A DNA stretch of 64,000 bases from Psilocybe azurescens. Taxonomy: Eukaryota; Basidiomycota; Agaricomycetes; Agaricales; Agrocybaceae. The stretch is taken from the NCBI GenBank assembly GCA_023853785.1, contig JAJIRX010000033.1:62001-126000 (forward strand), in the 5' to 3' direction. This document shows, one piece after another, positions 1-15,002 of this stretch (positions within the stretch are counted from its first letter, which is position 1; each line of letters starts with the position of its first letter). The position numbers were made by a program, and so were the translations under genes. The notes under the pieces are model-generated. The model was not told where the DNA came from. It did not search any database and worked only from the letters and a program-made list of their open reading frames with translations.

Positions 1-1830
<1,830 letters not shown>

Positions 1831-2475
1831 GCAATTTCTCAACTCCCATCCCGACTGGCCATTATTTTTATATCTGCTATCTTTTCTCCTTTGTACTGCA
1901 TTGCCTGCTCATTTGTGTACCGTTCTCTGTCATTTTCCACTTCACTGCGTCAGGGCCTCTTTCATTCCATTTTTTCCTATGGTAGATTACTAATGTGCCC
2001 TCAAATACCCATGTAACACCACCCACTGAGGAATGATTGGCCGATTATTCTCTGATAGTGATCTCGCAGCTTGAGTCATGCCTTGTGTATCGGCTACGCG
2101 ATCAGTAATTACGAAGTAAACCATGTCTCTTTCACCAACTCCTGTATTATTTTTCATATGGCAACTCCAAACAGCAAGGAAGGCATCCAGTAATGACAGT
2201 GGCACGATAAACCAAAATGTATTCGTATATAGGTTATGAACATTTTTTGATGTAAATTTTCACAGAAGAGTTGTACTGGGGACCCGGCGCGTGTGATATG
2301 CTACAGATGATGTTTTACATGTATACAGTGCCTGTGGATATGATAGTAATAGGGATTTCCCCCTTCTATAATGATAGCATGGACTATAAATCAAAAGCAA
2401 ATAGATAGTAGATAGATATATCTAGGAACAGCGTCTCTCTTGAATTTTCCGATGATACAAATAAAGTTGACTCGC
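1831..2475. other. Intergenic, tail-to-tail between SMC3 and MFS transporter
   Basis: About 650 bp between two convergent genes. It should hold both 3' UTRs. Only short unconvincing ORFs are present and I see no RNA gene or repeat. Confidence 0.5.
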
Positions 2476-4932
2476 TCACCAGTTAGGGGGTGTGATTGAT
2501 CTCGTGCTGGAGAACGTAGCACTCTCAAAGCGCGCATCATGGCGCTTTTCACGTGCTTCGGCATTTTCACGCCACTGAGTTCCTTTCATCCAAACCAGTA
2601 AAACGATGACACTGTTAAGCAACAATATGCCAGTCCATATCGTGTACATCCAACCTGAAATTTGTGATTTCAGTATTATTTCCATTTCTTGGAAACTGAG
2701 GCTGAGGGAACCCACCATCACCGACACCATCCTGTCAGAAAAAGGTTAAATGAAATTGAGTCTAAATTGAGTCATTGACATCAAAATGAAGACATACCTG
2801 GAGAGGAACAGCAATTTCCGTAGCAATGAAGGCAAATATACCACGGAATCCGCTGTTCGCTGCGACGGCAGTCGACGATCGTCCGAGATTTGCATCAACG
2901 ACATAAGCCAGTGTACTCGAATAGATCCAGCTGAAGATCCAAACAGTCAGAATATCTCCATGAGTACAATAAAAGCGGTACAAACATGTAGACAAATCCT
3001 CCGATGAACAAGAAGAAAGAAATCGCTGCTACGTTTTGTACTTTGTCGCAGAGCCATCCAAATCCAAGGACGAGTATCGGGAGCATTATTAAGCCGGGTA
3101 AAGTGCTTTTGAGGCGCATCTGGACACATAATTTATGCCTGATTCAACCTGATGGTTTACATCAACACTCACTTCCGGGTAGCTTTTGCCGTTGTTTGCT
3201 TCTCTGATACGTTTGAGCAGACGGTCGGACCATCTTCCACCTAAAACACTGCCCATAACGCTACCTGGATCAATAATGATACGAATTAAAATGATGCTAT
3301 GTATTAAGACCAATTCACATACCAGCACCATAGCTAATGGTGACGAGACCGATTTTGAGAGGATTGTACCCATAACTCTCTCCGAGCCTTCGCGAAGTGG
3401 CATATGCTAATTGGAAGCCAAAAGCGTACAGAAGTCCTGTAATTTGTTTAGCTTTAAAGCACTGAGCGAGTTCTATGAACGGAACATACCAGAAGTAAGG
3501 AGGATAAGAACATTATTAGGCCTTCGAAGTACAAGGTACATGGGTTTGAAAGGATTGACATCCCTCAGAGTAAGGGATATTTTGGAACTTCGATCACACC
3601 CTGAGCGTTTTCTTCGGTCTTGATAATGGTCTTCTCAATGTCGATGTTGATATCCGATTTGTTAGCTTGCATACATCCCTTCCCGACTGTTGACGCAGAC
3701 GTGACCTTTGGAACGTTCGGATTCATTGCAGCAGCATAAAGGCGTTGCTTGAGTACGTTCTGATAGGTCAGACTGCGCTCCGATCGAAAGGTATCGCGGA
3801 AGAAGAAAACGAATGTTATCAAGCACGTGCCGCACAAGATAGCAAGGAACCAGAAAATAGAACGCCAACCCCAGACAGTTGTCAGTATACCGCCAAAAAT
3901 AGGGCCGAGGGCCTGCCGTTCATAAAATGCATGTCAGAACGGACCAGACAAATGGAGTCATGAATATATTTACCGGCCCAAGGAGAGGTGCGACGTAGTA
4001 GATACCCATCTGGACGACAAATGGTTAGCAGTGGCTAGCCGGAGATATAATTTTAGTCCAAACCTTTCGACCTCGTTCTTCTGGTTCAAAAATATCTGCA
4101 AGTGATGCGGCGCCTATTGCCATCACAGCACTTGATCTAGTTAACAACTCTAATCAGTAAAGAGCATGTCATCCTCGAAATTAAATTTATTACCCTGCTG
4201 CTTGGAGGCATCGAAAGCCGATTATACTAAAAACATCGGGTTACAGGACGTTGATATGAAGCTAACGCGAGTACGTACGGGCCGATATGCTGGCTGAGTG
4301 CAACGATAATGCTTCCGAGAGTGAAAAGGGCTAGAGAGATGATATAAACAAGCTAGTCGAAAAAAAAAAGTTCAACCGAAATGAATACAAGAAAACCGAG
4401 AAAAGTTACTTTGCGGCCCTTGACTTCACTTATCGAGCTCCAAATCACAGGCATGAGACCTTGGACCAATATGAACATCGAAATGCTCAAGCTGAATTGG
4501 GCTGGCGTTGCAGGTAGGTCAGCTTCCATTTGTTCAACGGCGGCTAACGGGAACGAATATGACTTAAAAAAGAAAAGATATTTACATGCAGATTGACAAC
4601 TCACGATTTTGAATGTTGGCAGCAAGCGCAGCAACCATCGCGGCAAATGCAATAAGAAATAAGATGACATTCTAAACTATACTTAAGCTTTCAATCTAGA
4701 TGATAATAGAAAGGTTACAGACCTTTCGAAGCGAAGACCAAGTACGGGGGTCATTTTCGACGGGCATATGCTCGATATCGAAACTCGGCACAACTGGGAC
4801 AACGACTGTAGAGGTAGTACTGAGAGCATCTGATGCCACCGTTGCAGATTTCACGAGAGGGGGTCGAGTTGGTTCACGAGTTGACATGATGGGCGTTTCT
4901 TGGAGAATGCTATTTGTTTGCTTGATGGCCAT
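2476..4932 (-). CDS. MFS drug:H+ antiporter (DHA1 family)
   Basis: Multi-exon transporter on the minus strand, starting MAIKQTNSILQETP (a second in-frame Met lies 15 codons on) and ending SITPPNW-stop. A hydrophilic N-terminus with VENDPRTWSSLRK precedes the first membrane segment (VILFLIAFAAMVAALAANIQN). Next come SISMFILVQGLMPVIWSSISEVKGRK, which has the TM2 and loop 2-3 layout of fungal DHA1 pumps, and a long central loop rich in charged residues (IDIEKTIIKTEE). A second half follows with GSVMGSVLGGRWSDR, the repeat of motif A, and several more hydrophobic stretches. The family exports drugs or metabolites by proton antiport at the plasma membrane; the substrate cannot be told. At least eight short introns separate the exons. 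I saw no clear frame break, but I did not resolve every splice site. It is not closely similar to the two MFS genes at 16.5 and 37.1 kb. Confidence 0.85.
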
Positions 4933-6711
4933 GTTGAGTCGTAAATGAAGTCGTAAAGGAGATCAGGAATGGTATGAATATGATATTAGAGAAGGAGATG
5001 AGCCCACAGAGCCCTTGCTTGCTGAGGAAGGTTTTGAGAAGAATAGAGGCTATTCCGACAGAACGCCCAGGATTTATAGAGTCTGGTTCCCTGAACATAA
5101 CCAGAACTTTCCGCATTTCGCGCATTAAAAAAAAGTACTGGCAGAAGCCTACTGGATTTGACGTCCCCCGAACGAATGGTCTGCCATGACAAAACACCAG
5201 CGATCGGCTCATACCCCCCTTTTCCGTCGGCCTTGCGGTTTGAGGAGACATAGAACAGGCTATGATGGAGGTCCAGAGACCAGGCCATCAGCAGAAATGG
5301 CGCCTACGAGACTTCTCTCCACATACAGCCGGGTGCTTGCATCAACAAATGAAGAACACGGACTGACGCGCATCATTGTCTGCAGTAAGGCTAACAGGTT
5401 TCTAGCGACCTGAAACATCTTCTGTAGGAGAGAAATGTAACATAATCTTTGGCAAAAATGTTTCTCTGTTCCTCGTGAGCTGATGCAGTGCAGCAGTCCC
5501 GAAGGCATTGTCGTGGTATACGGTCAAATTTCGGACATGAAAGGCAATCCCACAACCTTGTCGCGTGCGTCAAGTGTGGTCATCCCTACGGACCAAACGA
5601 ATAAGAGATTCACCTGAAATTCGACACAAAAGGCCACAAGTAATCCGGCAGCCGGCAGGTGTCGAGGCATCGATAATTATAGACACTAACATTGTAACCT
5701 CGATGCAGATCGCAGACCTATTATTACCACAGCTATGGTGCAGATCCAGCTAATGAGCCTTGAATAGTGCCGAAATGAAGTAAGTATACCCAATCATCTA
5801 GAAGAAAAATAGCGAACGTTCGAACGTGCGCGATATCTTCAGAGAGACGTGTACTGCGCTAGTTACAGCATACGTTGACCAGAGGGATTTGAGAGCATAA
5901 ATCGAGCCTTTGAACCGGACACAAGTTCACCCTCAGTAAAAGTCGTGTAGCGTTATTTTTGCCGACCGCATTATAGTCGCCCATGAACACAAGCGACAAA
6001 CGTATGTTATGAAATCCATGGTATCCTAGAAAGTGGAGGTTTTCAGCACGACATCCATCCAGTGCATCCCTTTTACCTCAACACAAGCTTACCGACGCTA
6101 TAAAGATCCGCAGATCAGCTTCGGAGCCAACCTTCCAGCCATGAAACACAATCCGATCCACAACGCTGGAATCCAATCCTGCAGCTCGCTGAAGAGTATC
6201 AGAGGAGGTAGCGCACCAAGGGTAGAATCCGAAGGGCAAATCTGAGTAGAAACGACTGCACTTTCAGGCTGTGAACCGATCCCACCCGATGCGCTGCCAC
6301 GGCTCAATGTGCTACTCCAGCTAGCTGTGTACGGCACACAGAAAGAAGCAGAGAAAACAGAATACATACCAACATACCACGCGCATATGAAGTTAGGAAA
6401 GGTGGTTCACGACTGACAGAATGAAAAATGCAGAAGAAAAGAGATCAAAGGAATTCGACTGTGCACGGCACAACGTCAGGCCGACGACATTACGTAACTA
6501 CAAAGACAAATAAAAATCGTAGGATGTCGGAAGACTGGAACCTGGGTTGCTGCGGCCTGCCTGAAACGAGGCCAACGAAAACGAGAAAGGGCGACCTATT
6601 TGGTAGACCGTAACGCAGAGAGCTTCGAGACGCGTGCTGACAAGATATCGAGTAGCTCTTGTGCAGTCATGGTTGCAGCCGGTCTGAGGGTAGTGATACA
6701 ACATAGAATTA
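4933..6711. other. Intergenic between divergent/tandem MFS and RRP6; no supported gene
   Basis: 1.8 kb holding the promoter of the MFS gene and the 3' flank of RRP6. Short ORFs on both strands (for example a 89-residue one at 6098-6367, minus) have no recognisable domain or splice pattern, so I do not call a gene. Confidence 0.4.
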
Positions 6712-9700
6712 TTACTTGAAAGTATGCGATTGATTTCCACTTTTCAGTTCGCTGTGTGCCTTAGGTGGTGCAGGGAAATCGCCATAGAAAACTCCACCTG
6801 GGAAAATATGAAAAGACGATAATGAATCTCACAGTCACGCAAAAAAAAATGACAGCAAAAATTGAGAGAAAAACTCGCACCTTTACCAGGCTGCTTCCTT
6901 TGTCGCTTCTTTTTCCTATCTTCAAGATCAGGATTATCATCCAGGATATTGGGAACAGCCGAGAAGTCGAAAAGCTCCGCGTCTTCTAGTTTAGCAGAGT
7001 TAGACGTGTCTGTCTGTTCATCCTTGATCCCAGAGTCCTTATCGTTCTTATCGCCTTCAATCGTAGGGGTAGCTTTGCCTTCTCCCTTACGCTTACGCTT
7101 CTGCCTAGCTTGGCCGACAACAACGATCGTATCTCTCTCCTCTTTGACCGGTTTGCTCTGTCGTTGTGCTGGAGCCACATACGGGATCTCCACCTGCATG
7201 CCTGATGCTCCCTCGACTTCAACAGGGAGCTCAACAGGGGCCTCGACAGCTGCTTGAAGCGAGGCAGTCATCTAATAACACAGATGTCAATTAACGATAC
7301 TCGAGACTTTCGGAGGAGTTCGGGATAAAAGAGTGTACCTGAGGAACAGCAGGTGCCATGGAGAAGCTGCGATTAATTTTCGCCACCAACTCGTCGAACT
7401 GAGGGTGACCAGAATGGGATGTCGAAGCTACTACAGATGACTGCACATCTTGCAATTTAATTTCATAACATTCACGGTGAGTGAGAACATTTCCACTTGC
7501 CTTTTTTCCAACTCCGTTGCCGAACAACGTGCTGACAGATGTTGCAAACCCAGCAGAAGTACCAGGAGCTTTCGAGGATCTGCTGGACCCGAACAAAGTA
7601 GAGTGAGATGTCGAGGGTCCTTGGTCCACTGCCAGCGTTACATTAGCTCCATATTGACGACAATATACAGGGGATCTGCTCACCTTGACCCCATATACTC
7701 GTCGCGGGTGTTTCACTAGTATTGTCTGCCAAATTCTTCAATTCTGTTTCGAGCATGATGGCATCCTTCTTCTTTTCTTCGGTTGCAGGGTTCAAGGATT
7801 CGGGACATTCGTCTGCACTCCCTTGTCCACCTATACGAGACACGAGCATGCCTCGCTCCACCGAGTCCTTAATGACACTCAACAACTCCCTGGCTCTCCT
7901 CCTCACCACAGGCGGGACAGACGACCTGAACAGGGCCAACAGGGCTGCCATATCCGCAGGTGGCTGCTCCGCAATGAGGAACAAAACATGGTTCTGTAAC
8001 ACATATCTTGAAGGGACAAGATCTTCAGAAGGAGAACAATTGGCAAGCAAGAAAAATAGCTCACCTCGTACTTTCATCTTCCTCTCTGGAAACACGCTCC
8101 CTCCATCCATGTACACTTCTGTACACCTCTCTTTGCAACGCCCCAATGCCAATACCGGGCCCTCCAGCCGTCAACGCGATTTTGTTCCACTTTTTAGCAA
8201 GAGTGTCCCAGCCACCGCTGCCTGAACCATCCGTAACATCGTAAGGCTCTTTCGAATACACTCTCAGTGATGTATCGGCTGAGCGGGATAAAGTTTCATC
8301 CAACAGTCCTTGCGGAGGTGACGACGAAGACGAAGCAAGAGGCGGCGGGGATGCCGAAGACGAACGGGATTGGGACTGGGACTTTGATCGGTCCAAAAGG
8401 GCATTTCGTAGGTTGTCGTAGATGTAGAGCAGGAAATGTGTATCTGAACGAGCGTATTTCAACATGTCTTCAGGAAGGGGTCTTATTCTCCAGTCTGCCA
8501 ATTGATATCGTTTGTCTGGGACGAAATCGCAGTACATCTCAAGAAGGTTGGCCAGGCCGTGACGAGGAAATTCTGCCAAAATGATGAGAAAGATATGACT
8601 GCAGAAAAGTTGTTGTATTACCAAGAAGCTTAGAGGCGTGGAATGTATCGAAAAGATTGACGATGTACACATTGAAATCCTGCTGAAGCCAGACAATATC
8701 GCTCTCTGCACCATGGAAGACCTACCACACATTTTGAGCGAATTTGAACAGAACGTCGAGCATCCAACTCACCTTGACAATCCCAGGATCCGTGAACACC
8801 TCATTCAGACTCTCAATCTCCTCTCTCAACGACAGAAGATCGACAATCCAGTCTTCGTCTCTGTCGCTGATTTGCATGAGGCAGAGGAAGCCAGAGTATG
8901 AACGGTAACTGTGATGTTCTAGATCGACTGCAATTTCGGTCGCCTTTCTCAACTTCGCCAGCATACGAGCGAAGTCTTCTCTAGTCGCTACCGATGTTGC
9001 TTGGGTATCCTCGAGTGATTGTGGTTGTACAGGTGTGCATTGCATGAACATTCTTGATGGATAGTTAAGATGTGTAATCTCGTAACGATATGGATGGTTG
9101 GCACTGGATAATTGATGTTAGTCGAGGCGTTATACGAGGTGCAAAGAGCTCACATTATACCCGCGCTGTTTTCGTCGCCAGAATCTGTGTAGATGTGCCC
9201 AAGCGGAACTTTTGCGTTGTATTTGTGAGAGAGTGTGGGATACCACGGCGTGTCAGAATTGTCGACTTTTTTAGGGAAGAGTAACTGTGGTTTTGGAAGG
9301 TTGGCAGCATGCTGAACGACAGGTTCTAGACGGCCGTTTTGTGTAGTAGTGTTGGTGGATGATTTCTGTAAAAACACGTCAAGTAAAAATACCCTGAGTA
9401 CACGAATCACATACCTTCGAACCAGTCTTATTAGAGGTGATAGGAGGGTTAATGGCGATAGCTGGAGCCTTATTCTTTCCCCAGAATTCATCGAGACAAA
9501 TATCCTGAAGGAGAAATGTCTAAACAGACATGGACATCATATATACATGGACGTACGGTTCTCTCAAGAAGTTGATCCATCGAATCCACAATAAGAGCAT
9601 GGAAATTATCCACCACGTCGTCTTGGTTCTCCAATTTGGCCTTCCCTTTACGACCCTGGGTGTGGTCCGCCGTCGATACAAGTCCCAGCAACTTGTTGGT

Positions 9701-9922
9701 CACATTTAACACCCTCTGTGAGAATGAATCCAAGTCCTGCGCGAGTTCTCTGTCCATTGACCGATGAAATGCGATGTCAGCCGGTAGACCAGCGGATTTG
9801 CGCGTCGCTGTGAGTGCTGATGCTTGAAGACGCGCATTGTAGGCGTCAAAGGACGATGAGGCGAGAAAATTTGAGGTCGTATCCATGTTTCTATGTGCCT
9901 CCGTCGTAGTTCGCAATGACAA
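6712..9922 (-). CDS. RRP6: Exosome 3'-5' exoribonuclease Rrp6 (EXOSC10)
   Basis: Nuclear exosome exonuclease that trims rRNA, snoRNA and aberrant RNAs. Domains in order: PMC2NT N-terminal domain ([21 protein letters not shown]), which binds the Rrp47 partner in yeast; linker with [12 protein letters not shown] and [14 protein letters not shown]; DEDDy nuclease with motif [15 protein letters not shown] (about 8920-8950), motif [15 protein letters not shown], and motif [17 protein letters not shown] with its Tyr. Next is the HRDC domain ([20 protein letters not shown]), then a basic C-terminal tail ([12 protein letters not shown]) ending [19 protein letters not shown] with stop at 6712. All exons join in frame with short GT-AG introns, for example the intron that starts GTGAGTTGGATG after DPGIVK. 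The gene looks intact. The start at 9922 is the first Met; the Met 12 codons on is an alternative. A decayed partial copy sits at 28.3 kb. Confidence 0.95.
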
Positions 9923-10381
9923 CGACTATATCGGAATGAATTGTCAGTTCAAGAAAGAGCTGTGATCATCTTCCAATGTCAATGTTCACTCCCAAAAAAA
10001 AGATTGTCACGTGATAAGTGACCTACTAGAGTATATAGGCACCGTCTCAATCTCAAGTAATTCTTCTTTCCGATTTCGACCATCATCAACTGACCCTTGG
10101 TACAAGCATTAAGCATTACTCATGGGTCTACCATCACTGTTAAGCTGCTAAGTGGACCTGTAAGACGCATGCATTATGATTGCTTTTTGGTTTTTGCGCT
10201 GATATATTGAAAATGAAGGATGGAAATTGAAAATAGGCGACATAGGGTTATCTACTGGATCCAAATTCCGGAGTGCCACATCGTTGCATAAAATCAAACT
10301 GGAATCATTCGAACTTCGCGTTTCGCAATGCCTCGCTTGTGCGGTGGTCAATAATCCTGAAAAGACTTCGAAATTAAAAAC
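9923..10381. other. RRP6 promoter side, no gene
   Basis: About 460 bp upstream of RRP6. It contains CACGTGATAAGTG near 10008 and a TATA-like AGAGTATATAGGC near 10029. These could be promoter elements, but no gene can be supported here. Confidence 0.3.
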
Positions 10382-11108
10382 ATGCATGTAACTATATTCA
10401 GTTCGATTTTATTTGGACTTCCAAACACACGTCGCCCTTGCTATGTCTGCGCCAGCCTACACATGGACGATACAGACACTGATATTGGATACGATGACAG
10501 CTGGAATTTCAGTAGCAATGCGGAGATTATTGGAGAGTTCGGACCTCCGCTATATGGCACCTCACACATAGCTCGTGGTGCTGCTCACTTGCTCTACAAG
10601 TTCACAAGTATTTACTTGGTTTCGCTCATCATGACTCACTTTGCCAACTTATCGTCATCGAATCAGAATCTTTCAAGTTGCTAGAATATTTTGGTCATGT
10701 CTCCACTCCAAAGAAAGAAAAGTTATATCACTTATGGATAATACATGCTGGGCGAGGTGAATTTTTGAATGGATTCAGAATCAAACAGCTGGCGTCTGAA
10801 AACAACTAGATCAAAGCTAGATAAGTACATACGGAACCGGGTCAATGAAGACTCTGGAATTGTCCAGCGTCTTTCGAGAAATGGGCCTTGGTTCAACTTT
10901 CAACCTGTCCGTGATGCTGCGAGGAAACAATCTGCACTCGCTTCAAGAGAATGTTGTATCCCCATTACTTCCTGCTCCACTCCGCGCAGGAAATGCTGGT
11001 CCTCCCACCGAAATATATATTCAAGTTATTGGAAAGGTCCACGACTGGCAAATGATATCATCTTCTTATAAAAATCTTATAATTCCAACCACCAATTATA
11101 CAGTGTAA
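10382..11108 (+). pseudogene. Possible remnant of a basidiomycete beta-sandwich-type secreted/membrane protein gene
   Basis: Two open pieces on the plus strand, about 10382-10684 and 10845-11108. The first contains MDDTDTDIGYDDSWNFSS followed by YGTSHI. This resembles the N-terminal motif (DDTDxxIxYxxxW, then YxGTxH) that I know from large families of agaricomycete predicted extracellular proteins. The rest of the usual protein, including a Ser/Thr-rich stalk and transmembrane segment, is not visible. The second piece has no recognisable domain. No confident splice path joins them. I read it as a fragment or decayed copy, and it may not be a gene at all. Confidence 0.25.
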
Positions 11109-11221
11109 GTATTGACATGAACCGTCTACGAGTCATATATGGGGACAGAGATAGCAGAAGCTAGATGGCCATTCTCGTCATATGTTATTTGAAGTTCTTA
11201 AAAGAAGTTGGGAAGCAAATG

Positions 11222-12605
11222 TCAAGAAAGATAAACTAAAATAAATTCGAAAATTTGCGTACCATAAGAAGGGGGCAATAGCTCTCTATGGAGCTCTATG
11301 GAAGGGGTTTTGCGCAGATACGCATCGAGCGTCTTAAAAGCATCGTCGGCCGTCATACGGTCCTGTGGAGCTGGCTCGCAGAGTGCCCGCCACAGCTGGA
11401 CTATTTCAACTAAGTTAGTCTGAAAAATACAGGTTATCGATGGCTTCTATAGTAGAACTCATAAAGAACACGAACCGGCATGGTTACCTGCAAGTCTTTA
11501 CCGAGTTGCCACATATCTAACCGGAAAGGGCAGTACGGCTGCATTACTGTAATCTCAGGAGCGACATGACGAGTATAGTTGTCCATTGACAAAGGGAATT
11601 TTGGACATAGTCTTTCGGATTCCAAGGAGTCTTCCGGAAAATCAACAGCAGTTTCAAAATCAATGACGTATACCCGAGGTCGAGTTATAGAGGTTCTCTC
11701 CTTCATCGATAAGGGCATCCATTCAACAACAAAATTGTTCAAAAACAGGTCCTGTTGACTTGTTATCAAATACTGTATTATCCCGGGTTAAGCCAACACT
11801 CACTTGGTGACCAATCAGATTCCGATGAAGGTATGCCACACCCTGATCAAACGTGCATCAGTCCTCAAAAATGTAGATTGAAAGCGCCCTACCTCAAAGG
11901 CTTGAAGAACCATGTACAGTGCATCCTCAACTGAATTTGAATAGTAAGGGTCGAAGACCTCACAAAGGTTGAAGATGACCTTCGGGACAGCCAAAATGAC
12001 GATATCCTGGAAGATGATCTGGTATAGTATAGGTAGAATGTGGTTGCTGCTCAATAAAAAATCTGGGGGCGCTGAAAGACGCCTCAATATTCGTAAATGC
12101 GTCTGACCCTCGCCTGAGGCTGCGATAACGCGAAGGACGACATCGCGTACGTCGTTCATGCGTGCTGCGTGGCGAATTGGCTTACTGTGTGTTCGGAAAT
12201 GGTTCCAATTTACCATTGAAGTATTTTGTCCCTTATGTGAAGTCAAGAAGAGGAAATTATCACACTCTGGAAATTCAAACTCCCAAACCTGAATGCCGAA
12301 TCCTGTTCTCCACAAGCGGAAACCATGCCGTTCAATAAGGGGACGAAGCTCCTCCCATACAGCTACGTAACGCTCTGCCGTAAGTGTCTTCCATTCATCA
12401 AGAGTGGAGGGTAACTAAAGATAGTGGTTCTAGTTAGAACAATTCCGGCTGGTGAGATGGAGGAACACACCTTTTTGCGAATTGGAAATCGAGTTTTGTT
12501 TCTTTTAGAGAACCTGATAGCAGGAAGGAACAGGACGCCAGCTGCGGCAGAAAGAGCTAATATACCGAAGGATAGACGGACAGCGTATGGATTGCCGTTA
12601 AGCAT
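11222..12605 (-). CDS. Membrane-anchored protein-kinase-like protein, copy 1
   Basis: Fungal protein-kinase-like family, present five times in this window. Exon 1 (12605 downwards) encodes MLNGNPYAVRLSFGI, a single hydrophobic segment (residues about 9-30) and a basic stretch (SKRNKTRFPIRKK), so the protein is probably anchored with the kinase fold in the cytosol or lumen. The kinase-like region has ELRPLIERHGFRLWR and DVVLRVIAASGEG (the usual VAIK lysine is Arg). Further on are SVEDALYMVLQAFEG, then HLNLIGHQ-type helix leading across an intron to H-Q-D-LFLNN (HRD motif as HQD, Asn kept), and YVIDFETAVDF (DFG as DFE). RLDMWQLGKDLQ and the tail DRMTADDAFKTLDAYLRKTP follow. All five exons join in frame; stop TGA at 11222. 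This is the only clearly intact copy. Function is unknown; weak or no kinase activity is possible. Confidence 0.75.
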
Positions 12606-15002
12606 TGGTGCTGATCACGCTTAGTGCAACCTATAGTTAGTTTGTAGTCGGCGAAGATAGCAAGAGCCAAAGTCGCCATTTGCCACGTATATAAACAATC
12701 CCACAATTTTGATGTGCCAACAATGTTTTAGGCAGTGGGAACTCGATAACTACACTCAGTCATCATTGGATCTTCTCTTGGACGAAGCGAGAGCCGTGGT
12801 ACAGTTGAATATCCTCGCTCTCAAGCAGTACACCGGGTGAAGTCTGACCGATCGATCCTAGTCATCACATACAGATTTAATGGTGTGCGTTCAAACGTTC
12901 CGGATCCTGTAGTCCGTGGGCGTGATTGTCATTATAAGCCATGGTCAGCATATAATACACTTCTATAACTCTAATTTGACCACAATTCTTATCATGGACT
13001 GTAGATCAGTTAAGCACCCAGGGTTAACATGAGTACCACTGAGTGGGATAGACATTATCGAAATCAATGTCTACAGATTCGGCTACTTCTCTCTGACGTC
13101 GAAGCATACGTACGTCAGACGAGTGACTTTCGTGTCCAAACATCCACAAGAGTCACAGTAGGTTGTATCCGCATACCATACACCCGATAATCTGACTAGT
13201 TCAAGCCGCTCGGGTATGTGAACAGTGTGTATTAAGGAATTGATTTTGCGTAAACAAACAAGAGAAGAGGTACGCGTGCCATGTTTTTCTTTGCCTTCCT
13301 ACTTAAATTTGCCTTAAAATTACAATATGGGTTACTTTTCGGTTGATTATGCTCTTGAATCTATCGAAGAGAATCTTATAGATAAATCTACTGTAATCAA
13401 TACAGCAGAAGTTGCCACAATACCTGATTATGCTTGGTGTGTAAAATTGGGCGCTTAAACTGACCCAATTCCCAGGCTGTAGGGAAAAATATCGGCGGCG
13501 TTCAAGTTTGTCTTATTATCTTTCGTTAAGAGTCACCGACCGAGCCTTGACGCACTTCATGACACCGAAAAAAGTTATCTGGAAGGACTGAACCTATACC
13601 GGAACCTTTTAGCCGATTGTGGGTGCGGAGCCTTAGTATACGCAAAGTGAGAAATTGTAACAAGCCCGCATATATAACGTCACTGGTAGTCTTGGGTACT
13701 TGACAAACTCGTAAAAGAGTAAGAAATAACTCACGTCGTATTATCAAATCTGATATAGCCAAAGGCCTTCTGTGACTTGCCCATGCATACTGTTAAACTC
13801 AAACAAACCAAAAGACACAGGCTCTGGACCGCCATTTCTCCGAGAAATGTTATATATATCTGCAGCGTCGATCATGTCTCTGTCCCCTCTTTCAATATCT
13901 CAGGAAACAAAGTACCTGAAAACACAGGTATAATTACTCTCTGCGAATAGGTAGTCCCTGCCTGACCGCGATACTTCAACCTTGAAAGCTCAATGTACGG
14001 CAAATCGCACTGCATAAGAATTCCAGAGCAGAAGATCTCGCAATGATGGAATCAAGATGAGATTTGGGAGAACCTGCAAAATACGAAAAGCCTGAACATT
14101 AGGGAAGTAGGAACCTAAATATTTCTCTATCTTGAAAACGCTTGTTGTGGGCAACAACATGAAAATAAGCATCCTTGCAACTCTTGGATAGATGGCACAG
14201 ATTAACACAATCAAAGCAACTTATCCAAGATTGGAACTACAATTAGAACTCCTTGAGAAGATCTAACAGACAACCAAAGCGGACAACTCACATAACAAGA
14301 GAATAAACCGAAAAATAATTTGTCTCCGACTAATAAACTTTAATTGCCCTCAGTTGGATATACCTTGCTGCTATTTTGAAGTGCTGGCTGGTGGTGAAAG
14401 TATATGCGAGGAAAATAAAGCGGGTGAAACTACGTACATCATAGCAACTTGGACACGTCGTTTGCTACTGCAAATCATTATGATGACTATGTACATACGT
14501 ACTTTCCGAAACTTAAGCCCCCTGGGGCCTATATTCGCTCAGGGCAGTTCGTGCACGATATTATACAGGTAACAGCGACTGCGCTTCTACTTCCACTTCC
14601 CAAAACAGGGGATCAGGGTTCGCCCTTGACTTACTTGGACAATTGAAGATAAAGATCATAGGTATCACCAGTGGCTGGTCCATCTACGAGAGAGCAAACC
14701 AAGATTATGATGACTCATCAGCTGAAGAACAGCAACCGTTTTGTTACTTTTCCTGATCTCGTATCAAGACCGACGAGACCGATTATGAGTACGAAGGTGC
14801 AATAGTATCTGAAGAACGGGCGGTTCGATCGCGAATTAGGCGTCCCAGAAGCGGGAAATACTTTGCTTACCAACCAAACTTGAGCCAAACAGTCCCTGGC
14901 AGAAGAACGCAACATGGAACACCGCGGACATGGCAATTCCGAAGTTCCAGCCTCCACGTTTAAACTGATTAGGTCCTCGATTCGTGAAGCCTGCTCAAAA
15001 CA
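12606..15002. other. Gene-poor stretch between kinase-like copies 1 and 2
   Basis: 2.4 kb without a supported gene. It must contain the divergent promoters of the two kinase-like copies at its ends. Short ORFs near 13526-13762 and 13990-14214 (minus) and 14354-14646 (plus) encode nothing I recognise and do not splice into a longer reading frame. Confidence 0.4.

Noticed and set aside
11780..11840. YLHRNL as the HRD motif of the kinase-like proteins
   Set aside because: The Asn-containing triad is followed eight residues on by H-R/Q-D-LFLxN, which has the correct spacing of Asp and Asn; the earlier HRN is part of the preceding helix.
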